A DNA stretch of 64,000 nt from JBMFVE01 sp049966155 (GTDB lineage Bacteria > Bacteroidota > Ignavibacteria > Kryptoniales > JAKASW01). The notes beneath the pieces were generated by a model, which worked only from the letters and a program-made list of their open reading frames with translations, searched no databases and was not told the origin of the DNA. The position numbers and the translations under genes are program-made. Shown piece after piece: positions 8,434-17,105 of this stretch; position 1 is the stretch's first letter; each line of letters starts with the position of its first letter. The stretch lies in NCBI GenBank assembly GCA_049966155.1, contig JBMFVE010000005.1, positions 1 to 64,000 on the forward strand, read 5' to 3'.

Positions 8434-10545
8434 TCATTCTACCTGGCCAAAACGCCTGATGTCTTCAGCACCTTCCGCTTCTGCTCTTTGCGGTGCCTGA
8501 CTCTGGCTCTCTACCATTGTCTTTATGTGCTCCACAACATCAGGGTTAGCCAGCGTAGTTACGTCACCAACTGGCAAGCGATTTGAAACTGCAGCCAGCA
8601 CTCTTCTCATGATTTTGCCAGACCTTGTTTTTGGCATGTCCTCAGCAATCCATACGTGCGCGGGCCTGGCAATCTTTCCTATTAAATCTTCTATAGAAGC
8701 CACAACATCTTTCTTAATGAGCTCCCTGTCGCGTGTCACTCCCGGCTTCAAAGCAATATAAACTTCCGGAACCCTACCCTTTATTGGATCAACCACCGGT
8801 ACAACTGCTGCTTCAGCTACATCGGGAACCTTAAGGCAGGCAGATTCCAGTTCTTTTGTACCCAACCTATGACCTGCTACATTTATTACGTCATCTACTC
8901 TACCGAGAATCCTGACATACCCATCAGCGGCCGTAAGCGCGCCATCTCCAGCAAAATATGGCCAATCTCGCCAGTCTTTGCTTTCCTTGTTCTTGCAGTA
9001 CTTTGCATAATAGGTTTGCACATAGCGCTCCGGATCTCCCCATATCGTTTGCATAATACCCGGCCATGGATTCCTTATGCAAATATTTCCCGCCCTTTGA
9101 GTGCCAGGTGGAACCTCGTTTCCTTTTTCATCGAGAACGACAGGATGAATACCCGGTACACCTGGACCTGCACTCCCTGGTTTCATTGGATCAAGGGCAG
9201 GTTTAGTGCTGCAGAGAAAGCCTCCAGTCTCAGTCTGCCACCATGTGTCAACAATTACAGCCTCCTTCTTTCCCACTTCATTGTAATACCATCTCCAGAC
9301 ATCGGGCTCTATTGGTTCACCAACTGTTACCATTAGCTTGAAGTGGTAATTATATTTGCGGGGCTCCTCTGGACCCAGCTTGCGAAGCTGCCTGATAGAA
9401 GTCGGGGCAGTGTGAAAGATATTAACATCCAGCCGCTCAGCTATCCGCCATGGACGGCCGGCATCGGGGTAAGTCGGTACACCCTCATAAATGACACTTG
9501 TAGTACCAAGGGCCAATGGCCCATAGACGATATATGAATGACCGGTAATCCAACCAATATCAGCCATACACCAATAAATGTCTTCGGGGTGAATATCAAG
9601 AATATACTTGGCTGTTCCTGTGACATAAGCCAGGTAGCCGCCTGTCCCATGCTGAATTCCTTTTGGCTTTCCAGTAGTTCCACTTGTGTACATCAGGAAA
9701 AGAGGATCCTCTGCAGGGATCGGGACAGGATCTACCTTTCTTCCTGCAAAACCTTTCAATATTTCATTCATCAGGAAATCTCGACCTTTAACCATAGGGG
9801 TGTCAGAGATATACTTCCCCTGGTACCTCGTCCAGACCAAGACCTTTTCTACTTCCACACCGAGTTCTTTTGCTCTGGCCACCGCCTGGTCGGCTTTTTC
9901 TTTGTGATTTTGCAACTGTCCATTTCTGTAATATCCATCTATTGTTATCAGCACCTTGCTTCCTGAATCGGCAATTCGATCACCACAGGCAGAGCCACTG
10001 AACCCTCCAAATACGACGGAGTGAATTAATCCGAGGCGTGCACATGCCAGCATTGTAATTGGCAATTCAGGAACCATGGGCATATGTATTGTAACACGAT
10101 CCCCCTTTTTTAGCCCCGCAAATTCACGGAGCAGTGCCGCGACCTCGTTGACCTTTACGTATAGCTCCTGATATGTAATAGCAACCGGCTCTTCAGTTTC
10201 GGGTTCCGGAACAAAAATAAGTGCAGCTTTCCCTTTATTCTTTGCAAGGTGCCGGTCGACACAGTTATAACTTGCATTAATAAGGCCACCCACAAACCAT
10301 TTCCAGAAGGGGGGATTGCTCGAATCGAGTGTTGTGTGCCAGTACTTATACCAATCCAGCATATCGGCATATTCTTTGAAGTTTTCAGGAAAATTTTCAA
10401 GACTGAAACGTTTGTTGACATCCATATCCACAAGATTAGCCTGTGAGATGAATTTTGCTGAAGGATAATAGTATTCTTCTTCCTTCCAGTGCGCTGCAAT
10501 TTGAGCCTCCGATATTTCAAGCTTATCGTCTTTCAAGTCTGACAT
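8434..10545 (-). CDS. acs: Acetyl-CoA synthetase (AMP-forming)
   Basis: A 703-residue acyl-AMP-forming enzyme that activates acetate to acetyl-CoA using ATP and CoA. Visible motifs are the AMP-binding P-loop YTSGTTGKPKGIQHG, the acetate-pocket/adenine motif DTWWQTETGG, the hinge and A8 region (GRVDDVINVAGHRLGTKELE), and PKTRSGKIMRR with catalytic Lys644 near the C-terminus. The length is somewhat above the usual 650 because of an extra Gln/Glu/Ala-rich tail of some 40 residues after the catalytic lysine. Lys644 is the residue that Pat-type acetyltransferases modify to switch Acs off, and a Pat-like protein is encoded divergently just upstream. The satP permease follows downstream. The ATG has GAGAGGAG 6 bases before it. 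Confidence 0.96.
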   Translation of the reverse strand: MSDLKDDKLEISEAQIAAHWKEEEYYYPSAKFISQANLVDMDVNKRFSLENFPENFKEYADMLDWYKYWHTTLDSSNPPFWKWFVGGLINASYNCVDRHLAKNKGKAALIFVPEPETEEPVAITYQELYVKVNEVAALLREFAGLKKGDRVTIHMPMVPELPITMLACARLGLIHSVVFGGFSGSACGDRIADSGSKVLITIDGYYRNGQLQNHKEKADQAVARAKELGVEVEKVLVWTRYQGKYISDTPMVKGRDFLMNEILKGFAGRKVDPVPIPAEDPLFLMYTSGTTGKPKGIQHGTGGYLAYVTGTAKYILDIHPEDIYWCMADIGWITGHSYIVYGPLALGTTSVIYEGVPTYPDAGRPWRIAERLDVNIFHTAPTSIRQLRKLGPEEPRKYNYHFKLMVTVGEPIEPDVWRWYYNEVGKKEAVIVDTWWQTETGGFLCSTKPALDPMKPGSAGPGVPGIHPVVLDEKGNEVPPGTQRAGNICIRNPWPGIMQTIWGDPERYVQTYYAKYCKNKESKDWRDWPYFAGDGALTAADGYVRILGRVDDVINVAGHRLGTKELESACLKVPDVAEAAVVPVVDPIKGRVPEVYIALKPGVTRDRELIKKDVVASIEDLIGKIARPAHVWIAEDMPKTRSGKIMRRVLAAVSNRLPVGDVTTLANPDVVEHIKTMVESQSQAPQRAEAEGAEDIRRFGQVE

Positions 10546-10926
10546 GGTTTAATTCTCCTCTCTTTTAAGGTTAAAGATGAGCTATGCCGATGCAGCCTTT
10601 GGTGCATCATTTTATTTTTTTTCTAACCAAATTCCAGGGGACATGATGATATCGGTTAAAATCAGCACCAAGGTGAAGACCGTATGACATATAAAACCGT
10701 TCTTGAAACAGCGCCAACCTCTTCTCCCTGATTTCTCACTAAAGATGTAGAAAATTTCGTGCCACTTCCTTTGTGGCGAAAAAATAGTAAAATAAGATGT
10801 TTTTTTTATCCCCAATTAGCGAGAATACCAATACAGATTGGTGAAAACACCAAAAGTGTGTGCAATTACCTGACTTTCCTTCAATGTTAATCTGAATTAA
10901 ATTGTTAACGATGAAGGGGAAGTAAT
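10546..10926. promoter_or_regulatory. Divergent control region between acs and the Pat-like gene
   Basis: This 381-base gap has no convincing gene. It contains a candidate sigma-54 site facing acs (10749-10764), a hairpin GATGCA..TGCATC with a T-rich run on the plus strand at 10589-10621, and a 6-base inverted repeat ACCAAT-ACAG-ATTGGT at 10827-10842, about 85 bases before the Pat-like start, immediately followed by ACAC-CAAAA-GTGT. The arrangement suggests shared regulation of the synthetase and its modifying enzyme. Confidence 0.5.
10749..10764 (-). promoter_or_regulatory. Candidate sigma-54 (-24/-12) promoter for acs
   Basis: On the minus strand the sequence TGGCACG-AAAT-TTTCT matches the -24 element exactly and the spacing to the -12 element, but the -12 element reads TTTCT in place of TTGCT. 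It lies about 204 bases before the acs start. An adjacent sigma-54-type regulator makes the site worth testing. The -12 mismatch keeps confidence low. Confidence 0.33.
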
Positions 10927-13332
10927 ATGTTCAGGATTATTAAAGATTGGCAGAATTACCAGGAGTATGTTCTGCTTCGGGACGGGCTGGGGATTACACT
11001 TAGGGCAGCCACATCAGAAGACATACCTGCTGTGGAGAAGCTTATAAACAAAGTCTCGGATACAAGCCGGTATTTTAGATTCATGGCTGAGGTTAGTTAT
11101 GTTTCGAGAAATACCGTCGAGCAAATGTGCAGGAACAACCCACGCGAGCAGGCAAGCCTTCTGGCAATTATCGGGAATGGCCAGACCGGTCGAGTTATTG
11201 GGATAGGAAACTATGTCAGTCTCGCAGTCAAGAATGTGGCCGAAGTGGCTTTCTTAGTTGATGACCAGTTTCAGGGGAAGGGAATCGGAACCCTCCTTCT
11301 CGAACGTCTTGCCGGCATAGCTGCGGCCAATGGGTTTGTTGGTTTTGAAGCTGAGATGCTTTATGACAATCAGAAAATGATGACAGTTTTTAAAGATGCT
11401 GGCTTCGAACTTGTGCAAATCCCCGGAGGGAGTACTGTTCATATAGAATTCCCCGTAAGTGGAACAGCTGCTCTAAGGGAGCAAGCTGAACTTCGCGACC
11501 GAATCGCGTCGGCAAATTCTCTCAGACCCTTACTTAGACCCAAGTCTGTTGCAGTTGTTGGCGCATCACGTGACCGCTCTTCTGTGGGCAGCCTTGTTTT
11601 CAGACACATTATAGAATCAAATTTTACCGGGACTGTCTACCCGGTCAATAACCAGGCCACTTCAATTCAGGGAGTCCGGGCATACCCATCTCTTTTGGAA
11701 CTCCCCGAACCACCTGAGCTGGTGGTCATTGCAGTTCCCGCTCAAACTGTTGTTGATGTTGTAAAAGATGCTGCCAAAGTCGGAGCAAAGGGGTTAATCG
11801 TACTTAGTGCAGGCTTTGCAGAAAACGGGGAAAACGGAGCCGCACTACAGAGAAACCTCGTCGACTTGGCCCGCTCATCAGGAATGCGCTTACTCGGTCC
11901 AAACTGCCTTGGTGTAATTAACACTCAAAATGACGTTAAACTCAACGCTAGTCTTGCAGAACACATTCCTCCCTCAGGTAAGGTTGGTTTTTACTCCCAC
12001 TCGGAGGCACTTGGTGTTGTAATTCTTGATTACGCTGCTGAAAGGGGGATAGGTTTTTCGACTTTTGTTTCCGGTGGAAACAGAGCCGATGTTTCAGGAA
12101 ACGACTTAATGCAATATTGGGAAGAAGATCCGGCAACTGATATTGTGCTATTATATCTCGAGAGTTTTGGCAATCCGAGAAAGTTTGCACGTGTAGCCAG
12201 GCGGCTATCATATAAAAAGCCTGTCCTTTGTGTAAAAAGTGGTAGGAGCCGTGCTGGCAGAGAAACAATCCAGGCGCGCACCCAGTCAACCGAGAGTGAA
12301 GTCCACGTCGAAGCTCTTTTTCAGCAAGCCGGTGTGATTCGCGCAGAGACACTGGAGGAAATGTTTGACGTTGCAGTCCTCCTCGCTCACCAACCGCTTC
12401 CACGCGGAAACAAGGTTGCCATTGTGAGCAATGCCGGCGGAGTTTTAACGATAGCTGCTGACGCCTGTGAAGCAAACGGATTAGTTGTCCCTCGTGGTTG
12501 CGCCGCCAATCTGGGACCGACGGCAACTGCTGATGACTACGAAAATTCAGTTAAACTTTTCCTGGAAAGAAGCGATGTAGATTCTTTAATAGCCATCTTT
12601 GCCTGCATTGGTGGATGTGATCCTGAACCTGTGGGACGCGCTATTCGTAGAGGCGTGATCTTTTCCGAAAAAACAACTGGAGTTCCGAAACCTGTACTCC
12701 TTTGCCTCATGGGATCAACGAAAGCCATCCAGCTTGCAGCTACGGCTTCTCTTGATAGAGAGAAATCGGCTCATAATGTCTTTCCGTCATACAGATTTCC
12801 TGAATCTGCCGCTCTGGCCCTCGCAAAGGTAGTTCAATATTCAAACAATCGGCTTCAACCGCGAGGACGGCTCCTCTGGTACGAAGACGTCGATGCTCCA
12901 TCAGCACGCGCAGCTCTAGAAAAAATGCTGGAGAATAAGAGAGAAGTGATCAACCTTTCTGACAAAGAAGCAGAGGAAATTTTAAAATTTTTTGGGTTAT
13001 CATTGAGCAAAGACAGGGAAAAATACACTGAAAGTGTAAGCAATCTTATTCATGTCGGTGTGCAATACGACCCACACTTTGGCCCTCTTATCTGGATGGG
13101 TTTAACTGACAAACCATTGGTTCAAAGGATAACGCCGTTGACCGATAGAGACGCTACGGCTATGATGGAAGCCTGCGGTATTCAGCAGTCAGGCGCAATT
13201 GAAGAACTTCTTGGCCGCATATCACAGATGGTAGAGGAAATGCCATGGCTATGGGAAATGAAATGTTGTATCTCACCTGATCAGGAGAAGGCACCGGAAC
13301 TCTGCTCAGCCAACCTGACTTTTAAGCCTTAA
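10927..13332 (+). CDS. Pat-like protein: GNAT acetyltransferase fused to ADP-forming acyl-CoA ligase domains
   Basis: An 801-residue fusion. Residues about 15-170 are a GNAT domain with acetyl-CoA loop VDDQFQGKGIGTLLLERL. Next come a CoA-binding domain (RPKSVAVVGASRDRSSVGSL) and succinyl-CoA-ligase-like domains (LLGPNCLGVIN, FVSGGNRADVSGNDLMQYW). The C-terminal ATP-grasp part is short: it jumps from FGLSLSKD to YDPHFGPLIWMGL, lacking the stretch of some 70 residues with the usual ATP-binding lysine. It is therefore probably regulatory rather than a working ligase, as in protein acetyltransferases (Pat/PatA) that inactivate Acs by acetylating its catalytic lysine. The N-terminal GNAT position is like actinobacterial PatA rather than enterobacterial Pat. 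It is divergent from acs. The ATG has GAAGGGGAAG just upstream. Confidence 0.85.
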   Translation: MFRIIKDWQNYQEYVLLRDGLGITLRAATSEDIPAVEKLINKVSDTSRYFRFMAEVSYVSRNTVEQMCRNNPREQASLLAIIGNGQTGRVIGIGNYVSLAVKNVAEVAFLVDDQFQGKGIGTLLLERLAGIAAANGFVGFEAEMLYDNQKMMTVFKDAGFELVQIPGGSTVHIEFPVSGTAALREQAELRDRIASANSLRPLLRPKSVAVVGASRDRSSVGSLVFRHIIESNFTGTVYPVNNQATSIQGVRAYPSLLELPEPPELVVIAVPAQTVVDVVKDAAKVGAKGLIVLSAGFAENGENGAALQRNLVDLARSSGMRLLGPNCLGVINTQNDVKLNASLAEHIPPSGKVGFYSHSEALGVVILDYAAERGIGFSTFVSGGNRADVSGNDLMQYWEEDPATDIVLLYLESFGNPRKFARVARRLSYKKPVLCVKSGRSRAGRETIQARTQSTESEVHVEALFQQAGVIRAETLEEMFDVAVLLAHQPLPRGNKVAIVSNAGGVLTIAADACEANGLVVPRGCAANLGPTATADDYENSVKLFLERSDVDSLIAIFACIGGCDPEPVGRAIRRGVIFSEKTTGVPKPVLLCLMGSTKAIQLAATASLDREKSAHNVFPSYRFPESAALALAKVVQYSNNRLQPRGRLLWYEDVDAPSARAALEKMLENKREVINLSDKEAEEILKFFGLSLSKDREKYTESVSNLIHVGVQYDPHFGPLIWMGLTDKPLVQRITPLTDRDATAMMEACGIQQSGAIEELLGRISQMVEEMPWLWEMKCCISPDQEKAPELCSANLTFKP

Positions 13333-13431
13333 AAACCATGCTGAGATTGCATTTAATTGAACAGAGTAATAAATTACCAATTAGTCCGCGCCTGCGAAAC
13401 TGCGCATTCAAACCTGAGCCGGTGGATTTTC

Positions 13432-13518
13432 GCCGGGGTGGCGGAATTGGTAGACGCGAAGGACTTAAAATCCTTTGGTCCCTAAAGGGCCGTGCGGGTT
13501 CAAGTCCCGCCCTCGGCA
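13432..13518 (+). tRNA. tRNA-Leu (anticodon TAA)
   Basis: An 87-base cloverleaf with acceptor arms GCCGGGG / CCTCGGC and discriminator A, D-loop GGAATTGGTAGACGC typical of leucine tRNAs, anticodon loop ACTTAAAAT with TAA, a long variable arm (TTGGTCCCTAAAGGGCCGT) and T-arm GCGGGTTCAAGTCCCGC. CCA is not encoded. Confidence 0.96.
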
Positions 13519-13623
13519 CTGAATCCGCAAAAACTCATCAAAAGTGCGGTAATTAGAAATTGGCTGTAATTATTAACAGATGTTGATTAAATGATTTGCA
13601 ATTTGTAATTAGTGATTTTAAAT

Positions 13624-13698
13624 GGGCGATTAGCTCAGTTGGTTTAGAGCGCTACATTGACATTGTAGAGGTCAGAGGTTCGAATCCTCTATCGCCCA
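13624..13698 (+). tRNA. tRNA-Val (anticodon GAC)
   Basis: A 75-base cloverleaf with acceptor arms GGGCGAT / ATCGCCC and discriminator A, D-arm TAGCTCAGTTGGTTTAGAGC, anticodon stem CTACA/TGTAG around TTGACAT (GAC, valine) and T-arm CAGAGGTTCGAATCCTCT. CCA is not encoded. It lies 105 bases after tRNA-Leu and 122 bases before thrS. Confidence 0.95.
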
Positions 13699-13820
13699 CT
13701 GAGAATTTGTTAATGTTTTACACGCATATTCCTGACAATCATGAATGCACTCAGTATTTGATTAACTCAATAAAACATTGAGAACGCAGGGGTATATAAT
13801 AATATGGATTTTTTTTGAAA

Positions 13821-15722
13821 ATGATTAAAATAACCTTACCGGACAATTCCACAATTGAAATTGAAAAATCGACTGCTGCAATAGAAGTGGCAAAAAGGAT
13901 CAATATAAAACTTGCTGAAGATGCAGTCGCTGTAAAAATTGATGATAGGGTTTCTGACCTTACAACTCCATTAGAATCAGATTGCAAGATAAGATTCCTG
14001 ACATTCGATGATCCGGAGGGGAGAGAAGTATACTGGCATAGCTCATCACACCTGATGGCTCATGCAATATTGTCAATTTATCCTGAAGCAAAATTTGGGG
14101 TTGGTCCAGCTATTGAAGATGGGTTTTACTATGATGTGGACATAAACACGAAGCTAACCCAAGAGGATCTTCTGGCAATTGAAAAAAAGATGTACGAAAT
14201 TGCCAAGGAGGACAGAAAATTTGTTAGGGAGGTAGTAACAAAAGAGGCGGCACTTGAATTCTTCAGGAAACGGAACGACCCTTACAAAGTCGAAATTATT
14301 AGCAATCTGAATGAAACAATTACCTTTTACACAGAAGGTGATTTTACAGATTTGTGCCGCGGACCACATGTCCCTTCAACCGGAAAGTTGAGATATTTCA
14401 AACTCCTCGGAACCAGCGGTGCCTACTGGCGAGGTGACAGCAAGAATAAAATGTTGCAGCGCGTTTACGGAATTTCCTTTCCGAACAAGAAACTTCTTGA
14501 TGAGTACCTGCAACGACTGGAGGAAGCCAAACTGCGCGATCACCGCCGACTTGGGAAAGAGCTGGATTTGTTTGTTTTCAACGAAATTTCACCGGGTGCT
14601 CCATTCTGGCTCCCTAATGGAATGATTATATTTCGCGAACTCGAAAGGTTCATCAGGGAACAACTTGATAGAGATGGGTATCTCGAAATTTCTACTCCAA
14701 TCCTGGTCAAAAAGGATCTATGGGAGCAATCAGGGCATTGGGAGCATTATAAACAAAACATGTTTATTCTTGAGGTTGAAAACGAAATTTACTCCCTCAA
14801 ACCAATGAATTGCCCTGAGAGCACCATTGTCTACAAACATCGCATCAGAAGCTATAGAGACCTTCCGCTCCGTTACTCAGAAATTGGACGCCTTCACCGC
14901 AACGAGCTCTCGGGCGCTCTGGGCGGAATGTTCAGGGTTCGCCAAATAACCATGGACGACGCTCACATATATTGCCGCCCTGATCAAATCCTTCAGGAGA
15001 TTAATTCACTTATACAGCTAATTAAGAGAATTTACGAGCTGTTTGGATTTGAAATGGCATTTAAGCTGTCCACAAAACCTGACAATGCAATGGGTGATCC
15101 TGAACTCTGGCGCACTGCTGAACTGGCGCTCAAACAGGCACTGGAGCAAAATAAGATCGAATATGGCATTAAAGAAAAGGACGGAGCTTTTTACGGTCCA
15201 AAGATAGATATACAAATCAAAGACGCTATTGGAAGAGACTGGCAGGTAGCAACTATCCAGCTGGATTTCGTTATGCTCCCTGAACGATTCGACCTTGTTT
15301 ACATCGATGTGGATGGCAAGCAAAAAAGACCTGTCGCCATACATCGAGCAATTTTTGGATCATTCGAAAGGTTTATCGGAATCCTGACAGAACACTACGC
15401 GGGTGCATTCCCCACATGGCTTTCCCCTCTTCAGGTAATCGTCCTTCCAATTACAGATGAATTCAATGACTACTCCGATTCAGTTGTCAGCATATTGAAG
15501 AGCCATGGAGTCCGTGCTCATCTCGATAACAGAAATGAAAAAATTAGCTATAAGATAAGAGAGTGGGAAACCAAGAAAGTTCCATATATGTTAGTTGTAG
15601 GACAAAGAGAGAAGGAGAACGGCACAGTTTCTATAAGGAAACATCACGAGGGGGATAAAGGGACAAAAAAAATTGAAGATTTTGTCCAACAAGTAACAAA
15701 AGAGATTTTAGAAAAAATTTAG
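13821..15722 (+). CDS. thrS: Threonyl-tRNA synthetase
   Basis: This 633-residue class II synthetase charges tRNA-Thr. It has an N-terminal TGS domain (about 1-60), the editing domain with HSSSHLMAHAI (zinc/His motif) and CRGPHVPSTG, the catalytic domain with MNCPEST, motif 2 (RYSEIGRLHRNELSGALGG) and motif 3 region (AIHRAIFGSFERFIGILTEH), and a C-terminal anticodon-binding domain. The zinc ligands are the Cys of MNCPE and the His residues of DDAHIY and AIHR. The ATG at 13821 is preferred over a TTG two codons upstream. The stop codon overlaps the Shine-Dalgarno sequence of infC, so the two are tightly coupled. Confidence 0.97.
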   Translation: MIKITLPDNSTIEIEKSTAAIEVAKRINIKLAEDAVAVKIDDRVSDLTTPLESDCKIRFLTFDDPEGREVYWHSSSHLMAHAILSIYPEAKFGVGPAIEDGFYYDVDINTKLTQEDLLAIEKKMYEIAKEDRKFVREVVTKEAALEFFRKRNDPYKVEIISNLNETITFYTEGDFTDLCRGPHVPSTGKLRYFKLLGTSGAYWRGDSKNKMLQRVYGISFPNKKLLDEYLQRLEEAKLRDHRRLGKELDLFVFNEISPGAPFWLPNGMIIFRELERFIREQLDRDGYLEISTPILVKKDLWEQSGHWEHYKQNMFILEVENEIYSLKPMNCPESTIVYKHRIRSYRDLPLRYSEIGRLHRNELSGALGGMFRVRQITMDDAHIYCRPDQILQEINSLIQLIKRIYELFGFEMAFKLSTKPDNAMGDPELWRTAELALKQALEQNKIEYGIKEKDGAFYGPKIDIQIKDAIGRDWQVATIQLDFVMLPERFDLVYIDVDGKQKRPVAIHRAIFGSFERFIGILTEHYAGAFPTWLSPLQVIVLPITDEFNDYSDSVVSILKSHGVRAHLDNRNEKISYKIREWETKKVPYMLVVGQREKENGTVSIRKHHEGDKGTKKIEDFVQQVTKEILEKI

Positions 15723-15732
15723 GAGACAGCCT

Positions 15733-16293
15733 ATTACTACACAAAAACTCAGAATTAACAATGAAATCAGGGCTCCTCATATTCGAGTGATCGACTCTGA
15801 TGGCAAGCAACTTGGGGTTATGAGTCCCCGCGAGGCTTTAAAACTCGCAGAAACAAGAGGATTAGATCTGGTTGAGATTGTTCCACAAGCAGACCCCCCT
15901 GTCTGCAAACTCGTCGATTATGGAAAGTACATGTACGAAACACAAAAGAAAGAAAAAGCAAAGCAAAAGGGGCAAGTTGCAGCGCAGTTGAAGGAAGTCC
16001 GCTTTCATCCAAACACCGATGATCATGACTTTCTGTTCAAAGCTCGGCATGCGAAAGAATTTCTGGAGCAGGGGCACAAAGTCAAGGGTTCGGTTTTATT
16101 TAAGGGACGCGAAATAACTTACAAGGAACATGGTGAGGAGCTTCTCAGGAGATTAATAGAGTTCCTTTCAGAAGTCGGAAAAGTGGAGCAGCAGCCCAAG
16201 CTTGAAGGCAGAAGCATGGCTGTTATCCTTGCCCCAGACAAGTCCAGAAAAAAAACCGCCGACCAGAAGCAAAGAGAGATAAAGGAGAATTAA
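15733..16293 (+). CDS. infC: Translation initiation factor IF-3 with AUU start codon
   Basis: A 186-residue IF-3. The N-terminal domain [20 protein letters not shown] and C-terminal domain ([20 protein letters not shown] and [20 protein letters not shown]) are both complete. No ATG, GTG or TTG gives the conserved N-terminus: the first GTG, at 15787, would cut away the [13 protein letters not shown] strand. In frame at 15733 is ATT, seven bases after AGGAG. AUU initiation of infC is well known, because IF-3 rejects non-canonical starts and so represses its own translation. The ATT start is therefore strongly supported. rpmI follows after one base. Confidence 0.93.
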   Translation: MTTQKLRINNEIRAPHIRVIDSDGKQLGVMSPREALKLAETRGLDLVEIVPQADPPVCKLVDYGKYMYETQKKEKAKQKGQVAAQLKEVRFHPNTDDHDFLFKARHAKEFLEQGHKVKGSVLFKGREITYKEHGEELLRRLIEFLSEVGKVEQQPKLEGRSMAVILAPDKSRKKTADQKQREIKEN

Positions 16294-16294
16294 A

Positions 16295-16489
16295 ATGCCC
16301 AAAACCAAAACAAACAGAGCAATGGCAAAGAGAATTAAGAAAACAGCAACCGGAAAGTTTCTTAGGGAAAAGGCATTTAGAAGCCATATCCTGACATCCA
16401 AAACCCGCAAGCGCAAACGCCAGTTGAGAAAAGCAGCCGTGCTCGATAAGACCGATGAAAAACGTGTCAGGCACATGCTGAACCAATAA
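16295..16489 (+). CDS. rpmI: Ribosomal protein bL35
   Basis: This 64-residue basic protein begins [20 protein letters not shown], the typical bL35 N-terminus, and carries the [18 protein letters not shown] segment. It is a late-assembling component of the large ribosomal subunit. It lies between infC and rplT, the universal order, with AAAGGAG before the ATG. In other bacteria the infC-rpmI-rplT operon is repressed by bL20 binding to the leader; no obvious leader pseudoknot was verified here. Confidence 0.97.
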   Translation: MPKTKTNRAMAKRIKKTATGKFLREKAFRSHILTSKTRKRKRQLRKAAVLDKTDEKRVRHMLNQ

Positions 16490-16547
16490 ACAGTGAATTT
16501 ATAGTTATTTTTTGGTATATTTGAATCAGACAACGGAGTAAAAAGAA

Positions 16548-16895
16548 ATGCCGAGAGCAAAAAATAAAGTAGCTGCCCATAGAAGAAGAAAGAAAGTGCG
16601 TGAACTGGCGCACGGATACTGGGGCGCTAGAAGCAAAGTTCATACAATTATAAAGCACCATGTTGAAAAGGCGCTTCAGCACGCTTATAGAGACAGGAGG
16701 AAGAAAAAACGCGAGTTCAGAACACTCTGGATTGCACGAATTAACGCAGCAGCCAGAGAGAACGGAACAACCTATTCAAAACTAATTTCGGCGCTCTCAA
16801 AAAAGGAAGTGACTATTAACCGAAAAGTTTTGGCAGATCTCGCGGCAAATAATCCTGAAACATTCAAACAGATTGTTCAGTACGCTTTTAATTGA
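16548..16895 (+). CDS. rplT: Ribosomal protein bL20
   Basis: A 115-residue protein with the long basic helix characteristic of bL20 (HRRRKKVRELAHGYWGARSK, then YRDRRKKKREFRTLWIARIN) and a globular C-terminal half. It binds 23S rRNA early in large-subunit assembly and autoregulates the operon in model species. Length matches the family. It is followed at once by a strong terminator that closes the thrS-infC-rpmI-rplT unit. Confidence 0.97.
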   Translation: MPRAKNKVAAHRRRKKVRELAHGYWGARSKVHTIIKHHVEKALQHAYRDRRKKKREFRTLWIARINAAARENGTTYSKLISALSKKEVTINRKVLADLAANNPETFKQIVQYAFN

Positions 16896-16913
16896 AAAAC
16901 TGTCTTCCTGTGT

Positions 16914-16951
16914 TGAAAAATTTTTTACCATTCAACACAGGAAGATTTTTT
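16914..16951 (+). terminator. Rho-independent terminator after rplT
   Basis: Perfect 14-base arms CTTCCTGTGTTGAA and TTCAACACAGGAAG close a 13-base loop and are followed by ATTTTTTT. It starts 19 bases after the rplT stop. It is the clearest terminator in the window. Confidence 0.92.
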
Positions 16952-16984
16952 GTATACTCACTTTTTAACTAAGTATTTGACAGT

Positions 16985-17066
16985 GTTGTGGCATACAGAC
17001 GGGATTTCATAACACAACTTTTAAATCAAGACCGGACCGCAAAACCGGCTGCAGGTACCAACTTCT
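16985..17066 (+). promoter_or_regulatory. Structured leader and promoter region of pheS
   Basis: Downstream of a TTGACA (16977-16982) lie arms GTTGTG (16985) and CACAAC (17013) followed by TTTT, then CCGG..CCGG repeats in GACCGGACCGCAAAACCGGC. The first could be a weak attenuator ahead of pheST. No leader peptide rich in Phe codons was found, so attenuation by translation is not supported. Confidence 0.25.
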
Positions 17067-17105
17067 CCTGTGCATTAATCTCCCAGAATAATAAAAAAAT
17101 ATCAG

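Noticed and set aside
10589..10621. Hairpin plus T-run on the plus strand upstream of acs
   Set aside because: No plus-strand gene ends here, and the stem has a bulge; it may be chance in an AT-rich region, so it was not listed as a terminator.
11948..12526. Long minus-strand frame of 192 codons inside the Pat-like gene
   Set aside because: It is antisense to a clearly conserved ligase-like domain and has no domain of its own.
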